A model generated the notes under the pieces. That model did not search any database. It was not told the origin of the DNA and saw nothing but the letters and a program-made list of their open reading frames with translations. A stretch of DNA of 26,622 nucleotides from Streptomyces sp. NRRL B-1347 (GTDB lineage: Bacteria > Actinomycetota > Actinomycetes > Streptomycetales > Streptomycetaceae). The stretch's first letter is position 1; every line of letters begins with the position of its first letter. The stretch spans positions 1 to 26,622 of the forward strand of contig NZ_JOJM01000105.1 in the NCBI RefSeq assembly GCF_000720325.1. The letters are read 5' to 3'. Of this stretch, positions 1 through 8,372 are shown piece after piece. The position numbers and the translations under genes are program-made.

Positions 1-90
1 AACTCCACCGGATATGGAGACTTCCGTCCCACCAGGACACCCTTCCTCGGACCTACAAGATCCATTGTCAGAGTGTCCACACGACGGGAG

Positions 91-1074
91 TCACCTCAGC
101 AGATCGGAGACGCTGAGTCCTGGTTCGTGCTCGGTCTCCGGCAGGTGGCCCCCGCGTTGCTGGCGCTCTGGCTGTTCGTTCTCAGGGCGGAAGGCCGAGG
201 CGGGGGTGGCCATGTCGAGGGCTTGATGCGGCCGGCTGTGGTTATAACCGTGGACCCAGGCGTCGATGGCCGCCTGGGCGGTGGGCTGATCGGCGAACGG
301 CCCGACATGGTCCAGCAGTTCCCGGCGAAGGGATTTGTGGAACCGTTCGATCTTGCCGGTCGTGGTGGGCGATCGAGGCTTGGTGAGACGAGCGGTGATG
401 CCGTTCTCCCGGCAGATCCGCTCGAAGAGCACCTCGGCCGGCACGGGCTTGGTGAACCGGCCGGTGAACTGCTTACCGTTGTCCGTCAGCACCTCCGACG
501 GCACTCCATAGGACCGCATCGCTTCAGCGAAGGCCGCACTCACAGCCAGGCCGGAGGGCTCGGCCACCACCTTCGCGATCACGATGAACCGGGAATGGTC
601 GTCGATGCCGGTGACGAGCTTGCACTCACGGCCACCCTCGAGGAAGACACCGCTCATGATGTCCAGCTGCCACAGCTGCATCGGAGCGTCACGCTGCCAG
701 CGGCGATAGACGCGCCGGTGATTCTGCGCCTGTCGGTCAACCAGCCCGTTGCGGGTCAGGACGCGATGGACGGTGGACCGGCCCGGCACCGGTGTCACCC
801 CGCGCCGCTGCAGTTCGTGGACGATGCGACGAGCTCCCCAGCGCGGATGTGCCCGACGCAGTTCGCAGACCAGGGCCTCAATCTCGGACGCCACCTGATG
901 AGGCGAGACATGTGGACGCCGTGACTTGTCGACCAGACCGGCGAGGCCTTCGGCGTGATACCGCTCCAACCACGAGTAGATCGACTGGCGTGACGCCCCG
1001 AAACGACGCGCGACCTCCGCAACCGCGGCCCCCTCCAGGACCTGCAGCACGGCGCGATACCGATGCTCGGCCAT
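91..1074 (-). CDS. IS481-family transposase (DDE integrase core)
   Basis: DNA-cutting and joining enzyme of an insertion sequence, about 327 aa from an ATG at 1074. The N-terminus has a helix-turn-helix (VARRFGASRQSIYSWLERY, about residues 18-36), followed by a second HTH-like part with ARRIVHEL. The rve-type catalytic core shows the expected acidic residues: D in WQLDIMSG, D in LTDNGKQF and E in KIERFHKSL. The C-terminus has the usual YNHSRPHQAL motif. Length and layout fit an intact IS481 transposase. The reading frame stays open upstream to 1608, but I prefer MAEHRYRAVLQ because the HTH begins there. I could not define terminal inverted repeats with confidence, so the element borders are not given. 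Confidence 0.88.
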   Translation of the reverse strand: MAEHRYRAVLQVLEGAAVAEVARRFGASRQSIYSWLERYHAEGLAGLVDKSRRPHVSPHQVASEIEALVCELRRAHPRWGARRIVHELQRRGVTPVPGRSTVHRVLTRNGLVDRQAQNHRRVYRRWQRDAPMQLWQLDIMSGVFLEGGRECKLVTGIDDHSRFIVIAKVVAEPSGLAVSAAFAEAMRSYGVPSEVLTDNGKQFTGRFTKPVPAEVLFERICRENGITARLTKPRSPTTTGKIERFHKSLRRELLDHVGPFADQPTAQAAIDAWVHGYNHSRPHQALDMATPASAFRPENEQPERQQRGGHLPETEHEPGLSVSDLLR

Positions 1075-1365
1075 CCATCGATAGTCATCCGGCGGCTCAG
1101 GGCCTGGCAGTTCCCCCATGCCCAGTACAACGAGCAAGCCCCGTCCAGGATGTGCCAGTACCGTCCAACAAGTCGCAGGACCGTCCAGCATCAACCAGGG
1201 ACGTCCTGTCCAAGAACTCGTGGGCTGGGCGTCGGCGCCGATCGCGTCGGCCAGGGTCGTCACGCCGGCCAGTCTGCCCTCAAATGACCATGGATAGATC
1301 CGATCCGTCGGTATGGAGCCGCCCTCGGCTGACCCGTGCCTGATCCGGCCAAGCAGTTCATCCAT
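1075..1365 (-). other. Open frame in phase with the transposase, possibly a gene remnant
   Basis: An open frame starting at an ATG at 1365 (MDELLGRIRHGSAEGG) runs in phase into the transposase start. It lies just after the hairpin that ends the upstream operon. The first 50 codons look moderately coding-like, with WSFEGRLAGVTTLADAIGADAQP. The last third overlaps a 20-bp-spaced DNA repeat. The repeat spacing is not a multiple of three, which argues that this last part is not coding. It may be a gene interrupted by the insertion sequence. I do not recognise the product. Confidence 0.25.
1141..1209. repeat. 20-bp-spaced direct repeats upstream of the transposase
   Basis: CCGTCCA occurs at 1141, 1161 and 1181, and a weaker copy ACGTCCT at 1201, so the spacing is exactly 20 bp, about two helical turns. 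Copies two and three share more around the motif (accgtccaacaagtcgcagg versus accgtccagcatcaaccagg). Their position just upstream of the transposase gene suggests protein binding sites at the end of the element. That role is inferred. Confidence 0.5.
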
Positions 1366-1391
1366 CACATCGACCTGTGACCGCAGAAGGC

Positions 1392-1425
1392 GAAGGCCCC
1401 CACCGCTTCCGCGGTGGGGGCCTTC
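1392..1425. terminator. Hairpin terminator between the 1446-3748 operon and the IS region
   Basis: A perfect 15-bp stem (1392-1406 with 1411-1425) closes a 4-base TTCC loop. The stem is very GC-rich (GAAGGCCCCCACCGC). It lies 21 bases past the stop of the minus-strand GIY-YIG-like gene, where a terminator would be expected. There is no T-run, which is common for Streptomyces terminators. Confidence 0.8.
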
Positions 1426-1445
1426 CCTGTGCCCTCTTCCTCCAG

Positions 1446-1868
1446 TTACTCGGAGGCCCTGCGCGAGGCAGGTCGCCGGGGAGCGCCAAGGGTGGGGAGC
1501 CGCTTGGTGTCGAGCGGCCGCAGGACCGTTCCGATCCGACCCTCGATCCTGCGAACCAGATCTTCCTCGGTGCCCGGTGCCAGCGGGACCACCATCAGGC
1601 GGGTCCACTGAGCGGCGCGTCCGCGCAGTACGTGCTCTTGAACGCGGTCACCGATCGACCCCTCGCGGACCGCGCTCCCGGTGTAGCGGATGACGTTCTC
1701 GAAGTCGGCGGCGATGTAGACGCCTGTCGAGAACTCGTTCCAAGCCCCACCCTCGGTGATCTGCAGGACCGTCGAGGCAGCCGGGACACGCCGCAGCAGC
1801 ACGGAGCCAGCGAGATCGCACGCGGTGCCGTAGTTCTCCGGGGTGAGCGTGTACGCGGCGCGCTTCAT
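1446..1868 (-). CDS. GIY-YIG-like nuclease domain protein
   Basis: A 140-aa protein. From about residue 47 it shows the order expected of a GIY-YIG endonuclease: GVYIAADFENVIRYTGSA (the GVY and YTG strands), then a helix with an arginine in IGDRVQEHV, then IEGRIGTVLRP, where the Glu would be the metal ligand. The usual Asn near the end of the domain is replaced by DTKRLP, so activity is uncertain. Its ATG overlaps the stop of the upstream 627-aa gene as ATGA, so the two are translationally coupled and probably act together. GIY-YIG enzymes cut DNA in repair, restriction and mobile elements. The assignment rests on motif order only. Confidence 0.5.
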   Translation of the reverse strand: MKRAAYTLTPENYGTACDLAGSVLLRRVPAASTVLQITEGGAWNEFSTGVYIAADFENVIRYTGSAVREGSIGDRVQEHVLRGRAAQWTRLMVVPLAPGTEEDLVRRIEGRIGTVLRPLDTKRLPTLGAPRRPASRRASE

Positions 1869-3748
1869 CGGGCGTCACCGCTCTCGTCCAGGTCGGCCCG
1901 CATCCGGTCGGCCCGGCGCCGCGCGCCTCGCCATTCCGAAACGAGGTCAGTGATCTCGACGAGCGTGTCCCGCACGTTGGAGTTGCTGAATCCCAACGTG
2001 TCCACCAGCGCCACGCCGTCCTCGCCGGTCACGTGGCCGACGGCCTGGGCTGCGGCGAGGAGGTCGTCGAGGCGCTCCTGGAAGTCCTTGAGCGCCGCGG
2101 CGAGTCGGTCTTCGGGGGTCTCGTGCGTGATGCCTTCCCCCTCGGACAGGTCGGCGAGTTCGCGCAGCCGCCCGGCGGTGAGGATCTCGGCGGCCGCGAT
2201 GAGCGTGTCCTGCGGCATGGCGCCGTCGGCCAGCTCCTGCGGGTCCCGTCCGGCCCGGCCGTCCAGCACAACCTGGCACAGCTGGCGCAGACCGACGTCG
2301 GACTTGGCCAGCTGCCGCATGATCTGCTGGGGCTCGGCGTTGCTGCCGCGGCCGCCGAACTCGGAACGGGTCAGCAGCTGGGTGCGGCCCCCGACCAGGT
2401 GGTAGCTGGCAAGCGCGGCGAGCTCGGCGGTGGCGGGACCAGCGGCGTCACCGGCCTGTACGAGTTCGCGGAGCGCCTCGGCCAGCAGGTCGAGCGGGTG
2501 GCCGCACGTCAGCTCGACGCCGCGCAGGACCGACCAGCGCCAGGCCCGGTCGAGCGCGGATCGCAGGGCCGTGAGCCGCTTGTCCGCAGGGAAGCCCCGC
2601 AGGGCGACCTCGGCAGCCAGCTGGGTGCGCTCCTCCAGCTTGGGCTTCGCGCCCGTGAGGTCGGCGATCGCGTCGTTGACCGCGCGGGCCTGGCGCTTGT
2701 TCGGGTGGGGGTTGAGAGTCCCGCAGGCCAGAACAGCGACCTGGTCGGGGAGGAGGCCGTGCTTGCGGTCCGTGCCGTCGAGGATGTCCCGGACGCTTTC
2801 GGCGGTCATCCCGGAGGGAATGATCAGCAGGCCGCGTTCGTAGAGGTTGTCCACCGCAGCGTTCGCCTTGGCGTTCAGAGTGGTGGCAGTGGAGAAGGTC
2901 ATGGGCGGCGCCATGTGCAGGTGCGCCACGAACCGCCGGCGCGCCCGGTCGAACCCCCGCGGGGCCGAGTAGCCGATGATCACCCGGGCGTTGGGCATGA
3001 TCGAGCAGCGGACCATGCGGGCCTGGTCGTCCGTGACGATGTCGCTTACAGCCCACTCCACAAGGTCACGGAGCAGCATTTTCGCGCGACGGCTGCCGGG
3101 CCGCAGGTTCCAGGCGGCGTCCTTGAACGTGATGCCGAGGCCCTGGTGGCTGGCGACGGTACGGCCGAAGGCGTCCGTGGACTCCAGTCGGGTCACCGTG
3201 CCGAGGTCCGTGGTCAGCCGGACGGCGCTCAGCCATCCCGGCGTTTCGATACCGCGGTCCAGGATGGAGCCGATGTGCGGGTTGTTGTTCACCATGTCGG
3301 TGATCCGCGGGGCCATCGCGTCGATCATCTTGTCAGCCGAGTCCATCTCGAAGGTGAGCAGCGCCTCGCCCTCGACGGCTCCGAATCGAGGCATGGGGAT
3401 CGTGCCGCGGGCGCGCTCGTCCTCGAACCGGATGTTGTCCGGCGACGGCAGGATGCGCCAGGTCACGACGTCGAACTCGATGTACGTGAACTCCTCGGAG
3501 CCGAAGCGCTGAATCTTCGGCGAGCGCAGCGCCCGGCGAAGCTGCTGCTGGTCGGCGGCGGCGGCGGCCAGCACCTCGGCCATCTCGGGGCTCAGCCCGA
3601 TCGCAACACCTGCGGCGACGCTCTTGTCGATCACCGCCTGCGAGGCGGGCGGACGCAGACGCGCACCGATGAGTCGGTGATCGACAATGTCCGACTCGGT
3701 GGAGAAGGGGAGCGGCGGCTCAGCCGCCGAAGTGGGTATGTGGGACAC
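1865..3748 (-). CDS. Unrecognised 627-aa protein, first gene of the GIY-YIG operon
   Basis: A large soluble protein with no signal peptide or clear membrane segment. I start it at a GTG at 3748 (VSHIPTSAAEPPLPF) because GAGGAAGAG lies just upstream, although the frame stays open 47 codons further. The N-terminal half carries compact folded-looking stretches such as EEFTYIEFDVVTWRILPSPDNIRFEDE, RTVASHQGLGITFKDAAWNL and the basic run RGFDRARRRFVAHLHMAPPMTF. The C-terminal third is rich in Ala and Leu helices and could be coiled. I see no catalytic motif I can name. A DGQHR/DndB-type domain came to mind, but the motif is absent. Overlap with a GIY-YIG-like gene suggests a DNA-directed role. This is inference. 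Confidence 0.8.
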   Translation of the reverse strand: MSHIPTSAAEPPLPFSTESDIVDHRLIGARLRPPASQAVIDKSVAAGVAIGLSPEMAEVLAAAAADQQQLRRALRSPKIQRFGSEEFTYIEFDVVTWRILPSPDNIRFEDERARGTIPMPRFGAVEGEALLTFEMDSADKMIDAMAPRITDMVNNNPHIGSILDRGIETPGWLSAVRLTTDLGTVTRLESTDAFGRTVASHQGLGITFKDAAWNLRPGSRRAKMLLRDLVEWAVSDIVTDDQARMVRCSIMPNARVIIGYSAPRGFDRARRRFVAHLHMAPPMTFSTATTLNAKANAAVDNLYERGLLIIPSGMTAESVRDILDGTDRKHGLLPDQVAVLACGTLNPHPNKRQARAVNDAIADLTGAKPKLEERTQLAAEVALRGFPADKRLTALRSALDRAWRWSVLRGVELTCGHPLDLLAEALRELVQAGDAAGPATAELAALASYHLVGGRTQLLTRSEFGGRGSNAEPQQIMRQLAKSDVGLRQLCQVVLDGRAGRDPQELADGAMPQDTLIAAAEILTAGRLRELADLSEGEGITHETPEDRLAAALKDFQERLDDLLAAAQAVGHVTGEDGVALVDTLGFSNSNVRDTLVEITDLVSEWRGARRRADRMRADLDESGDAR

Positions 3749-4471
3749 GGGAGTCTCTTCCTCAGCCTCTCGATCTGCTCGCCGATATGGCGGCAGAGGG
3801 CGAGGGCTGGGACCTGACTTCGGCACCGTGCCCCCACCTGCCCTCCCGGCGCGGGTGGCCGTCCAGGGTTGTGGCGCGCCACCACCCAACTCACGGTCCT
3901 TTCAGGGCACTCGCCGGCTAATGACGAGTGTTGCCTTGGTACGACCTGGCTACCTGGCTGGCAACCTTCGTACTGGAAAAGTGAACTGACGATGATGCAA
4001 CTGGCCGAGAAGCGTAGCACCAAGTGGGTCGTGTCGAACAACGTTGCCGTCAGGGTCAGTTCCATGGCCTCGACCGTGGTCGACTCGCTCCGGAGGAGCT
4101 GTGCTACCGGACCAACGGACTCCGCTCCTGTGATCGCGAGCACCTCTTCATGCTTGCTCAACAACCGATCGTTTTATGAGGATCGGCCGACGATCACCGA
4201 GAGGGGCTCCACAGCCCTCAACAACTCCCTCAAAAACCCTGGTCCGGGCCGCGAGGGCGCGGTGCGCTGGCGCTGTCGCGGTGTGGCTGGTTTGTGCCGA
4301 GAAACCTTCACAGAAGTGGGTACGTATGTTCGAGTTAGGTGATGGGGCCACGCCTGCGGGCGGCGCCTGGTTGGATGCCGATGTCCGTTGCTCTGGTGGC
4401 TCGTTGGGCATGAGTCGCGTCGGTGCCGCGCCTGTGGCAGGGCCCGGTTGGCGGGGATGGAGGGCCGGGCG
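3749..4471. other. Divergent intergenic region, about 720 bp
   Basis: The region separates the minus-strand 627-aa gene from the plus-strand DUF5131 gene and should hold promoters for both. It is less GC-rich than its surroundings, with TTTTATGAGG at about 4173. A minus-strand frame from 4164 (MLSKHEEVLAITGAESVG) looks partly coding for about 70 codons, then turns into low-quality sequence. I do not recognise it. No clear operator or hairpin was found. Confidence 0.4.
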
Positions 4472-5227
4472 GTGAGTGATCGCAGTGCGATCGAGTGGAC
4501 CGAGGCGACGTGGAATCCGACCACGGGATGCGACCGCGTCTCGGCGGGCTGCGACAACTGCTACGCGCTGACGCTGGCGAAGCGGCTGAAGGCGATGGGC
4601 TCGGCGAAGTACCAGAACGACGGTGACCCGCGCACGTCCGGGCCAGGATTCGGCCTGACGCTGCACCCGGAGGCGCTCGCCGTGCCGTACGGGTGGAGGA
4701 GCCCGCGCACCGTGTTCGTGAACTCCATGAGCGACCTGTTCCACGCCCGGGTGCCGCTCGTTTACGTGCGCCGGGTGTTCGAGGTGATGGCGGGCACTCC
4801 GCAGCACACCTACCAGGTGCTCACCAAGCGGGCGCGCCGGCTTCGTCAGGTCGCTGACCGGCTGGAGTGGCCGGCGAATCTGTGGATGGGCGTGTCGGTG
4901 GAGAGCGCGAAGGAGCTGTCGCGCGTGGATGACCTGCGGCAGGTGCCGGCGGCGGTGAAGTTCTTGTCGTGCGAGCCGCTGCTCGGCCCGCTGGACGGGC
5001 TGGAACTCACGGCGATCGACTGGGTCATCGCCGGAGGGGAGTCCGGCCCTGGGCACCGGCCGCTCGAGGAGGCGTGGGTGACGCAGATCCGTGACACCTG
5101 CCAGTCCGCTGGGGTGGCGTTCTTCTTCAAGCAGTGGGGCGGCCGTACTCCGAAAGCCGGCGGCCGCGAGCTGGACGGCCGTACCTGGGACGACATGCCT
5201 CAGCAGCTGGTGCTTCCCGCGCGCTAG
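4472..5227 (+). CDS. Phage Gp37/Gp68 family (DUF5131) three-Cys-motif protein
   Basis: A 251-aa protein starting at a GTG (VSDRSAIEWTEATWNP) with GGAGGG 7 bases upstream. The N-terminus carries IEWTEATWNPTTGCDRVSAG, then CDNCYA, giving the family's three cysteines at residues 20, 27 and 30. Such a cluster could bind Fe-S or metal. Further family signatures are NSMSDLFH, QVLTKR, LWMGVSVE, LSCEPLLGPL and VIAGGESGPGHRP, and near the C-terminus FFFKQWGG. The fold is related to radical-SAM-like TIM barrels, but the reaction is unknown. The adjacent convergent gene encodes TcmP, the partner named for this motif, and the two stop codons overlap. The pair is common in phages and accessory islands, so a mobile-element or phage-conflict role is plausible but unproved. 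Confidence 0.9.
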   Translation: MSDRSAIEWTEATWNPTTGCDRVSAGCDNCYALTLAKRLKAMGSAKYQNDGDPRTSGPGFGLTLHPEALAVPYGWRSPRTVFVNSMSDLFHARVPLVYVRRVFEVMAGTPQHTYQVLTKRARRLRQVADRLEWPANLWMGVSVESAKELSRVDDLRQVPAAVKFLSCEPLLGPLDGLELTAIDWVIAGGESGPGHRPLEEAWVTQIRDTCQSAGVAFFFKQWGGRTPKAGGRELDGRTWDDMPQQLVLPAR

Positions 5228-6330
5228 GAGGCTTCGTCGGCGACGTCCTCGGGGGCGTAGAAGCGCACGGTGCACCCTTCCGGCCAGGAGGTGCGCGCGC
5301 GGACCGGGTCGACGCGGAACGCCAGGCCCTGTGCGGCGAGGTTGTCCAGGACCTGGCGCAGGTGCTTGTCCATGTGGTTCAGCCGGGCTGCCTGGCTGGA
5401 GAGCGTCTCCCACCGCTGGGCGGTGCCGGCGTGGGCGCGCAGTGCGACATCCAGCCGGTCCACGACTGAGGCCTCGTCGAACAGCGACAGGGCGCCTGCG
5501 GTCTCGGCGGAGGCGCCCTGGCCGCTGTAGTGGTCCAGTTTCCAGGTCACGGGGGCCCAGCACTTCAGGCCTGCTTCGCTGTGGGTGGCCAGGACCAGGT
5601 GGTACCGGGCGCTCTGGCTGCTGACCTTGATGCCGAAGCTGCCGGTGAACAGGCCCTGCTCCGTCAAGCCCTGCTGGTAGGCCGTGGCGAAGGCCTCTCT
5701 GCGGCCGCGCCGCTCGAGTACGGCGGATGTCCAGTGGGTGCCACCGAAGTAGGGGGTCATGGTCTTGTCGTAGCCCTCGCGCTGGCAGAAGCGGTGCAGC
5801 TCGTTCGTGAAGAGGGTGAACAGCACCTCGTCACGTGGTCCGGCGAGGCACTGCCTGATCAGCGAGAAGGGTGCGCTCTTCAGGTCGAACGGGTCGATCA
5901 GCCACAGTACGGGCGTCTCGGCGCGGCCGCGGTGGGCGAGCGCGGACAGCCGGGGCTGCTGTTCGGCGAAGACACCGGGCGGCTGCACACTGATGTTCAG
6001 CTGCGGTGACGGGGGCAGCTTGGCGAACTGCTGCCGCAGTTCCTCCACCCGGTCGGGCCGCTCCTCGAGACAGACCAGGTTGAGCTTGTTGAAGCGCCGG
6101 TGCGCCGCGTGCTCGAGGAAGGTCTTGGCAACCACGACGGGGGAGCCGGGCGGACCGTCGGAGTAGACGCCCGGTCCCGCGAAGGCGTCGACGATGGTGG
6201 CCTCCGGGAACTTCTGGAGGATCTTGCCCATCCAGCACTGCAGGTAGTGCCGGTACACGAGGTGTTTCACCTGGGTGTGCGGATCGCTCTTCCAAACGGT
6301 CCGCTCCCGCAGCTCGTCGACTCTCCGCAT
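5224..6330 (-). CDS. tcmP: Three-Cys-motif partner protein TcmP
   Basis: A 368-aa protein starting at an ATG at 6330 (MRRVDELRERTVWKSDPHTQ) with GGGAGGGA just upstream. A longer frame to 6366 lacks a ribosome site. Family signatures are WKSDPHTQVKHLVYRHYLQCW, IVDAFAGPGVYSDGPPGSP and the acidic ends of strands such as LVCLEE. The DAFAGPG loop resembles a nucleotide or SAM-binding glycine loop of methyltransferases, so a SAM-dependent activity is possible. Further on are LWLIDPFDLK and TPYFGGTHW. The gene is convergent with the DUF5131 gene, which is its expected functional partner. The opposite orientation of the pair is notable, because partners are more often co-directional. Confidence 0.9.
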   Translation of the reverse strand: MRRVDELRERTVWKSDPHTQVKHLVYRHYLQCWMGKILQKFPEATIVDAFAGPGVYSDGPPGSPVVVAKTFLEHAAHRRFNKLNLVCLEERPDRVEELRQQFAKLPPSPQLNISVQPPGVFAEQQPRLSALAHRGRAETPVLWLIDPFDLKSAPFSLIRQCLAGPRDEVLFTLFTNELHRFCQREGYDKTMTPYFGGTHWTSAVLERRGRREAFATAYQQGLTEQGLFTGSFGIKVSSQSARYHLVLATHSEAGLKCWAPVTWKLDHYSGQGASAETAGALSLFDEASVVDRLDVALRAHAGTAQRWETLSSQAARLNHMDKHLRQVLDNLAAQGLAFRVDPVRARTSWPEGCTVRFYAPEDVADEAS

Positions 6331-6545
6331 GGTTCCCTCCCCTGGCCCCACACCGATCGAGCACACCCAGCGTGACCGCAGAAGGACTTGTTGTCTATAA
6401 CACCAAGTCAGCCAACCTCAGCCCGAAGGCGTCAGCGCCCTCGTGACAAGCCGGAGCCGTAGCTTGCCTCGACGGGCGCGTCGGCCGTCTGTGGGGCCAA
6501 CGCCGTGGGTGGCACGATGAGTTGGAACGGCTGGAGGGGGATGGT

Positions 6546-8372
6546 GTGCAGGCTGATAAGCGGCAGATCCAGACGGCGGTCCTGGGCAGCGCGGATTCTG
6601 AGGAGCCGCTTGTGCTGCCGTTGGAAGCCATCGAGCTGGGGGCCTTCCGGCAGCGACATGAAGGCGACACCTTCTGGTGCGGAATCCTGCTCGGCGGCTG
6701 CGGGCTGCAGCTGACCACCAAGCTGTATACCGACCGGGTCTGCCATTTCGCGCACCATCCCGGCCCTGACGGGCACCTCCATGTGTGCGGCCGTCGGGCG
6801 CGCGGCATCTCCAGTGCCGACCACCTGTATGTGAAGGCCGCTGCCGCCGCGTGGCTGCACCGCCGTTGCGAGCAGGCCGGCTTTGAGTTCGCCCGGCCGG
6901 AGGGGGCGCCGATCGGCTCGGTCGTGGACATCCAGCTCCCACGCCGGGGGCGCCGTCTGCGCGTGCACCTGGACCAGGTGGTGCCCCCGGTGTGGGACGG
7001 CCCGAGCGAGCCGGTGCTGGGTCTGTCCGTCCCCGTCGACCGCAGCACCCTCATTCAGCGTTGGTACGTGCACCGCATCCGCCTGGACAGCCAGGGCACG
7101 GCGCGGCATGTCCGTATCGGCACTGAGGCTTTCGCCCGGCCCACCGAGTGGTTCACGCTGGACGAGTGCGAGATGACCGAGCGTGGCCTGTCGACTCCGG
7201 CGGTTGAGCGGATCATCCGTTCGCGCAGTACGCCCCCGCCGACCCGCCGGGCCTTGGGCAATGGCAGGAAGGCGCCGGACTCGCGGGCCCAGGCTCAGGC
7301 CCTCCTGCGCCGTCTTGGGGAGGCCCGCACCGTCGGGGCCGTGGTCGTGGTGAACAGGGTGAGCAGCACCCTCACCGCCATGGACGGTGTGGACCAGGGG
7401 ACTCGTACGCAGATCGACGCCGCCCTTGAAGATGCGAAGGTCTGGCTGGAGGAGCAGGCCGAACTGCGCCGGCAGATGTTCTCCCGCCTGGGCGACGCGG
7501 TATCCGAGGGAAACGCTCAGGAGGCCGGCGGGCTCCTGGTCCGTGTGAACGCGATCGCAGCCCATGACCGCACCGATGCTGAGAACCAAACCGCGGGAGC
7601 AGCAGCGGAGTTCCTTGCCGCGCTGGTCAGGGAGCAGGAAGAAGCTGCCCGGAAGCTGAACGCCGAAGCTGAGGCCGAGGCCGAGGCCCGCCGGAGGAAG
7701 GTCCGAAAGAAGATGGATGCAGCGCAGCAGGTGCGAGTGAGCCTGCGTGCCCTGCGCCGCCAGCGCCGCTCTATGCCCCAGGCGGACAAGCGCCGCCTGG
7801 TCGCCGAGCTCGCTGAGGTGGCCTCAGTGGCTGGTGATCAGCTCACGCCCAGCGAGACAAGCCAGATCAACACCTGGAAGGCGCGCGTGGAACGCGAGCG
7901 GGCGCCCGCCCCCGAACGCGTCCTCCCAGTGCAGCGGCAGCCCGACCAGGTGCGGCCGCCGAAGGCCCGCAAGGACGGACGGTCGCAGCCGGGCAAGAAG
8001 GATGAGCCCCAGCTGCACCACCAGGTGGCACGCAAGGACTGGTACCGAGGGAAGTGCCCGCGATGCCACGCCGGACCGGGGAAAGCCTGTGCCAACGACG
8101 ACCGCGTCGGACCGGGCAAGACGCGGCAGGTCCCCCACGACGAACGCCTGCTCCGGATCCTGCGAACCCGCAAGACCAAACCCCAGCCTCCTGCGCCACG
8201 CAGGGAACGGCGGGGAGAGCAGTACGGCGGCTCTCCGGCGCGTACCTGGCACGCGATGGACGTCACCTGCCCAAAGTGCAATGCCTCACCCAAGGCCCGG
8301 TGTACGCCCCACGGCACGCACCACGAACGGGTGGAATGGGCGAGGGAATTCACCCGAAAGCTCTGGGGCTGA
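6546..8372 (+). CDS. CoiA-like nuclease with two phage-type zinc-binding domains
   Basis: A 608-aa protein from a GTG at 6546 with GGAGG 8 bases upstream; a TTG eight codons earlier is less likely. The N-terminal domain resembles competence protein CoiA-like nucleases: GGCGLQLTTKLYTDRVCHFAHHPG has HFAH at residues 67-70, followed by SADHLYVK with H93 and K97. The middle (about 240-460) is charged and helical, with runs such as AEAEAEAEARRRKVRKK, probably coiled coil. The C-terminus has two zinc modules: CPRCHAGPGKAC from residue 504 with downstream His, and CPKCNASPKARC-THxER from 575. These match the CPxCxAxPGxxC-HxxR type common in actinophage proteins. A DNA-binding nuclease of mobile origin is the best guess. 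Confidence 0.72.
   Translation: MQADKRQIQTAVLGSADSEEPLVLPLEAIELGAFRQRHEGDTFWCGILLGGCGLQLTTKLYTDRVCHFAHHPGPDGHLHVCGRRARGISSADHLYVKAAAAAWLHRRCEQAGFEFARPEGAPIGSVVDIQLPRRGRRLRVHLDQVVPPVWDGPSEPVLGLSVPVDRSTLIQRWYVHRIRLDSQGTARHVRIGTEAFARPTEWFTLDECEMTERGLSTPAVERIIRSRSTPPPTRRALGNGRKAPDSRAQAQALLRRLGEARTVGAVVVVNRVSSTLTAMDGVDQGTRTQIDAALEDAKVWLEEQAELRRQMFSRLGDAVSEGNAQEAGGLLVRVNAIAAHDRTDAENQTAGAAAEFLAALVREQEEAARKLNAEAEAEAEARRRKVRKKMDAAQQVRVSLRALRRQRRSMPQADKRRLVAELAEVASVAGDQLTPSETSQINTWKARVERERAPAPERVLPVQRQPDQVRPPKARKDGRSQPGKKDEPQLHHQVARKDWYRGKCPRCHAGPGKACANDDRVGPGKTRQVPHDERLLRILRTRKTKPQPPAPRRERRGEQYGGSPARTWHAMDVTCPKCNASPKARCTPHGTHHERVEWAREFTRKLWG

Noticed and set aside
73..924. Long plus-strand open frame of 283 aa.
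   Set aside because: It is the antisense shadow of the transposase gene; no ribosome site or motif.
1865..3748. DGQHR/DndB-type domain in the 627-aa protein, as in DNA modification systems.
   Set aside because: The diagnostic DGQHR motif is absent; ILDGTDRKHG is only a superficial likeness.
2033..3817. 594-aa plus-strand open frame opposite the 627-aa gene.
   Set aside because: Codon pattern and composition are those of an antisense shadow; the minus strand has the better start, overlap with the next gene and terminator.
4148..5563. 471-aa minus-strand frame across the DUF5131 gene.
   Set aside because: Arg/Pro/Gly/His-rich translation without motifs; antisense of a well-recognised gene.
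1377..6385. Identical 14-mer gtgaccgcagaagg at 1377-1390 and 6372-6385, as possible attachment sites around a 5-kb block.
   Set aside because: In a window of this size about one shared 14-mer pair is expected by chance, and no integrase or target gene supports it.
6432..7589. 385-aa minus-strand frame opposite the CoiA-like gene.
   Set aside because: Shadow frame; the plus strand carries the nuclease and zinc motifs.
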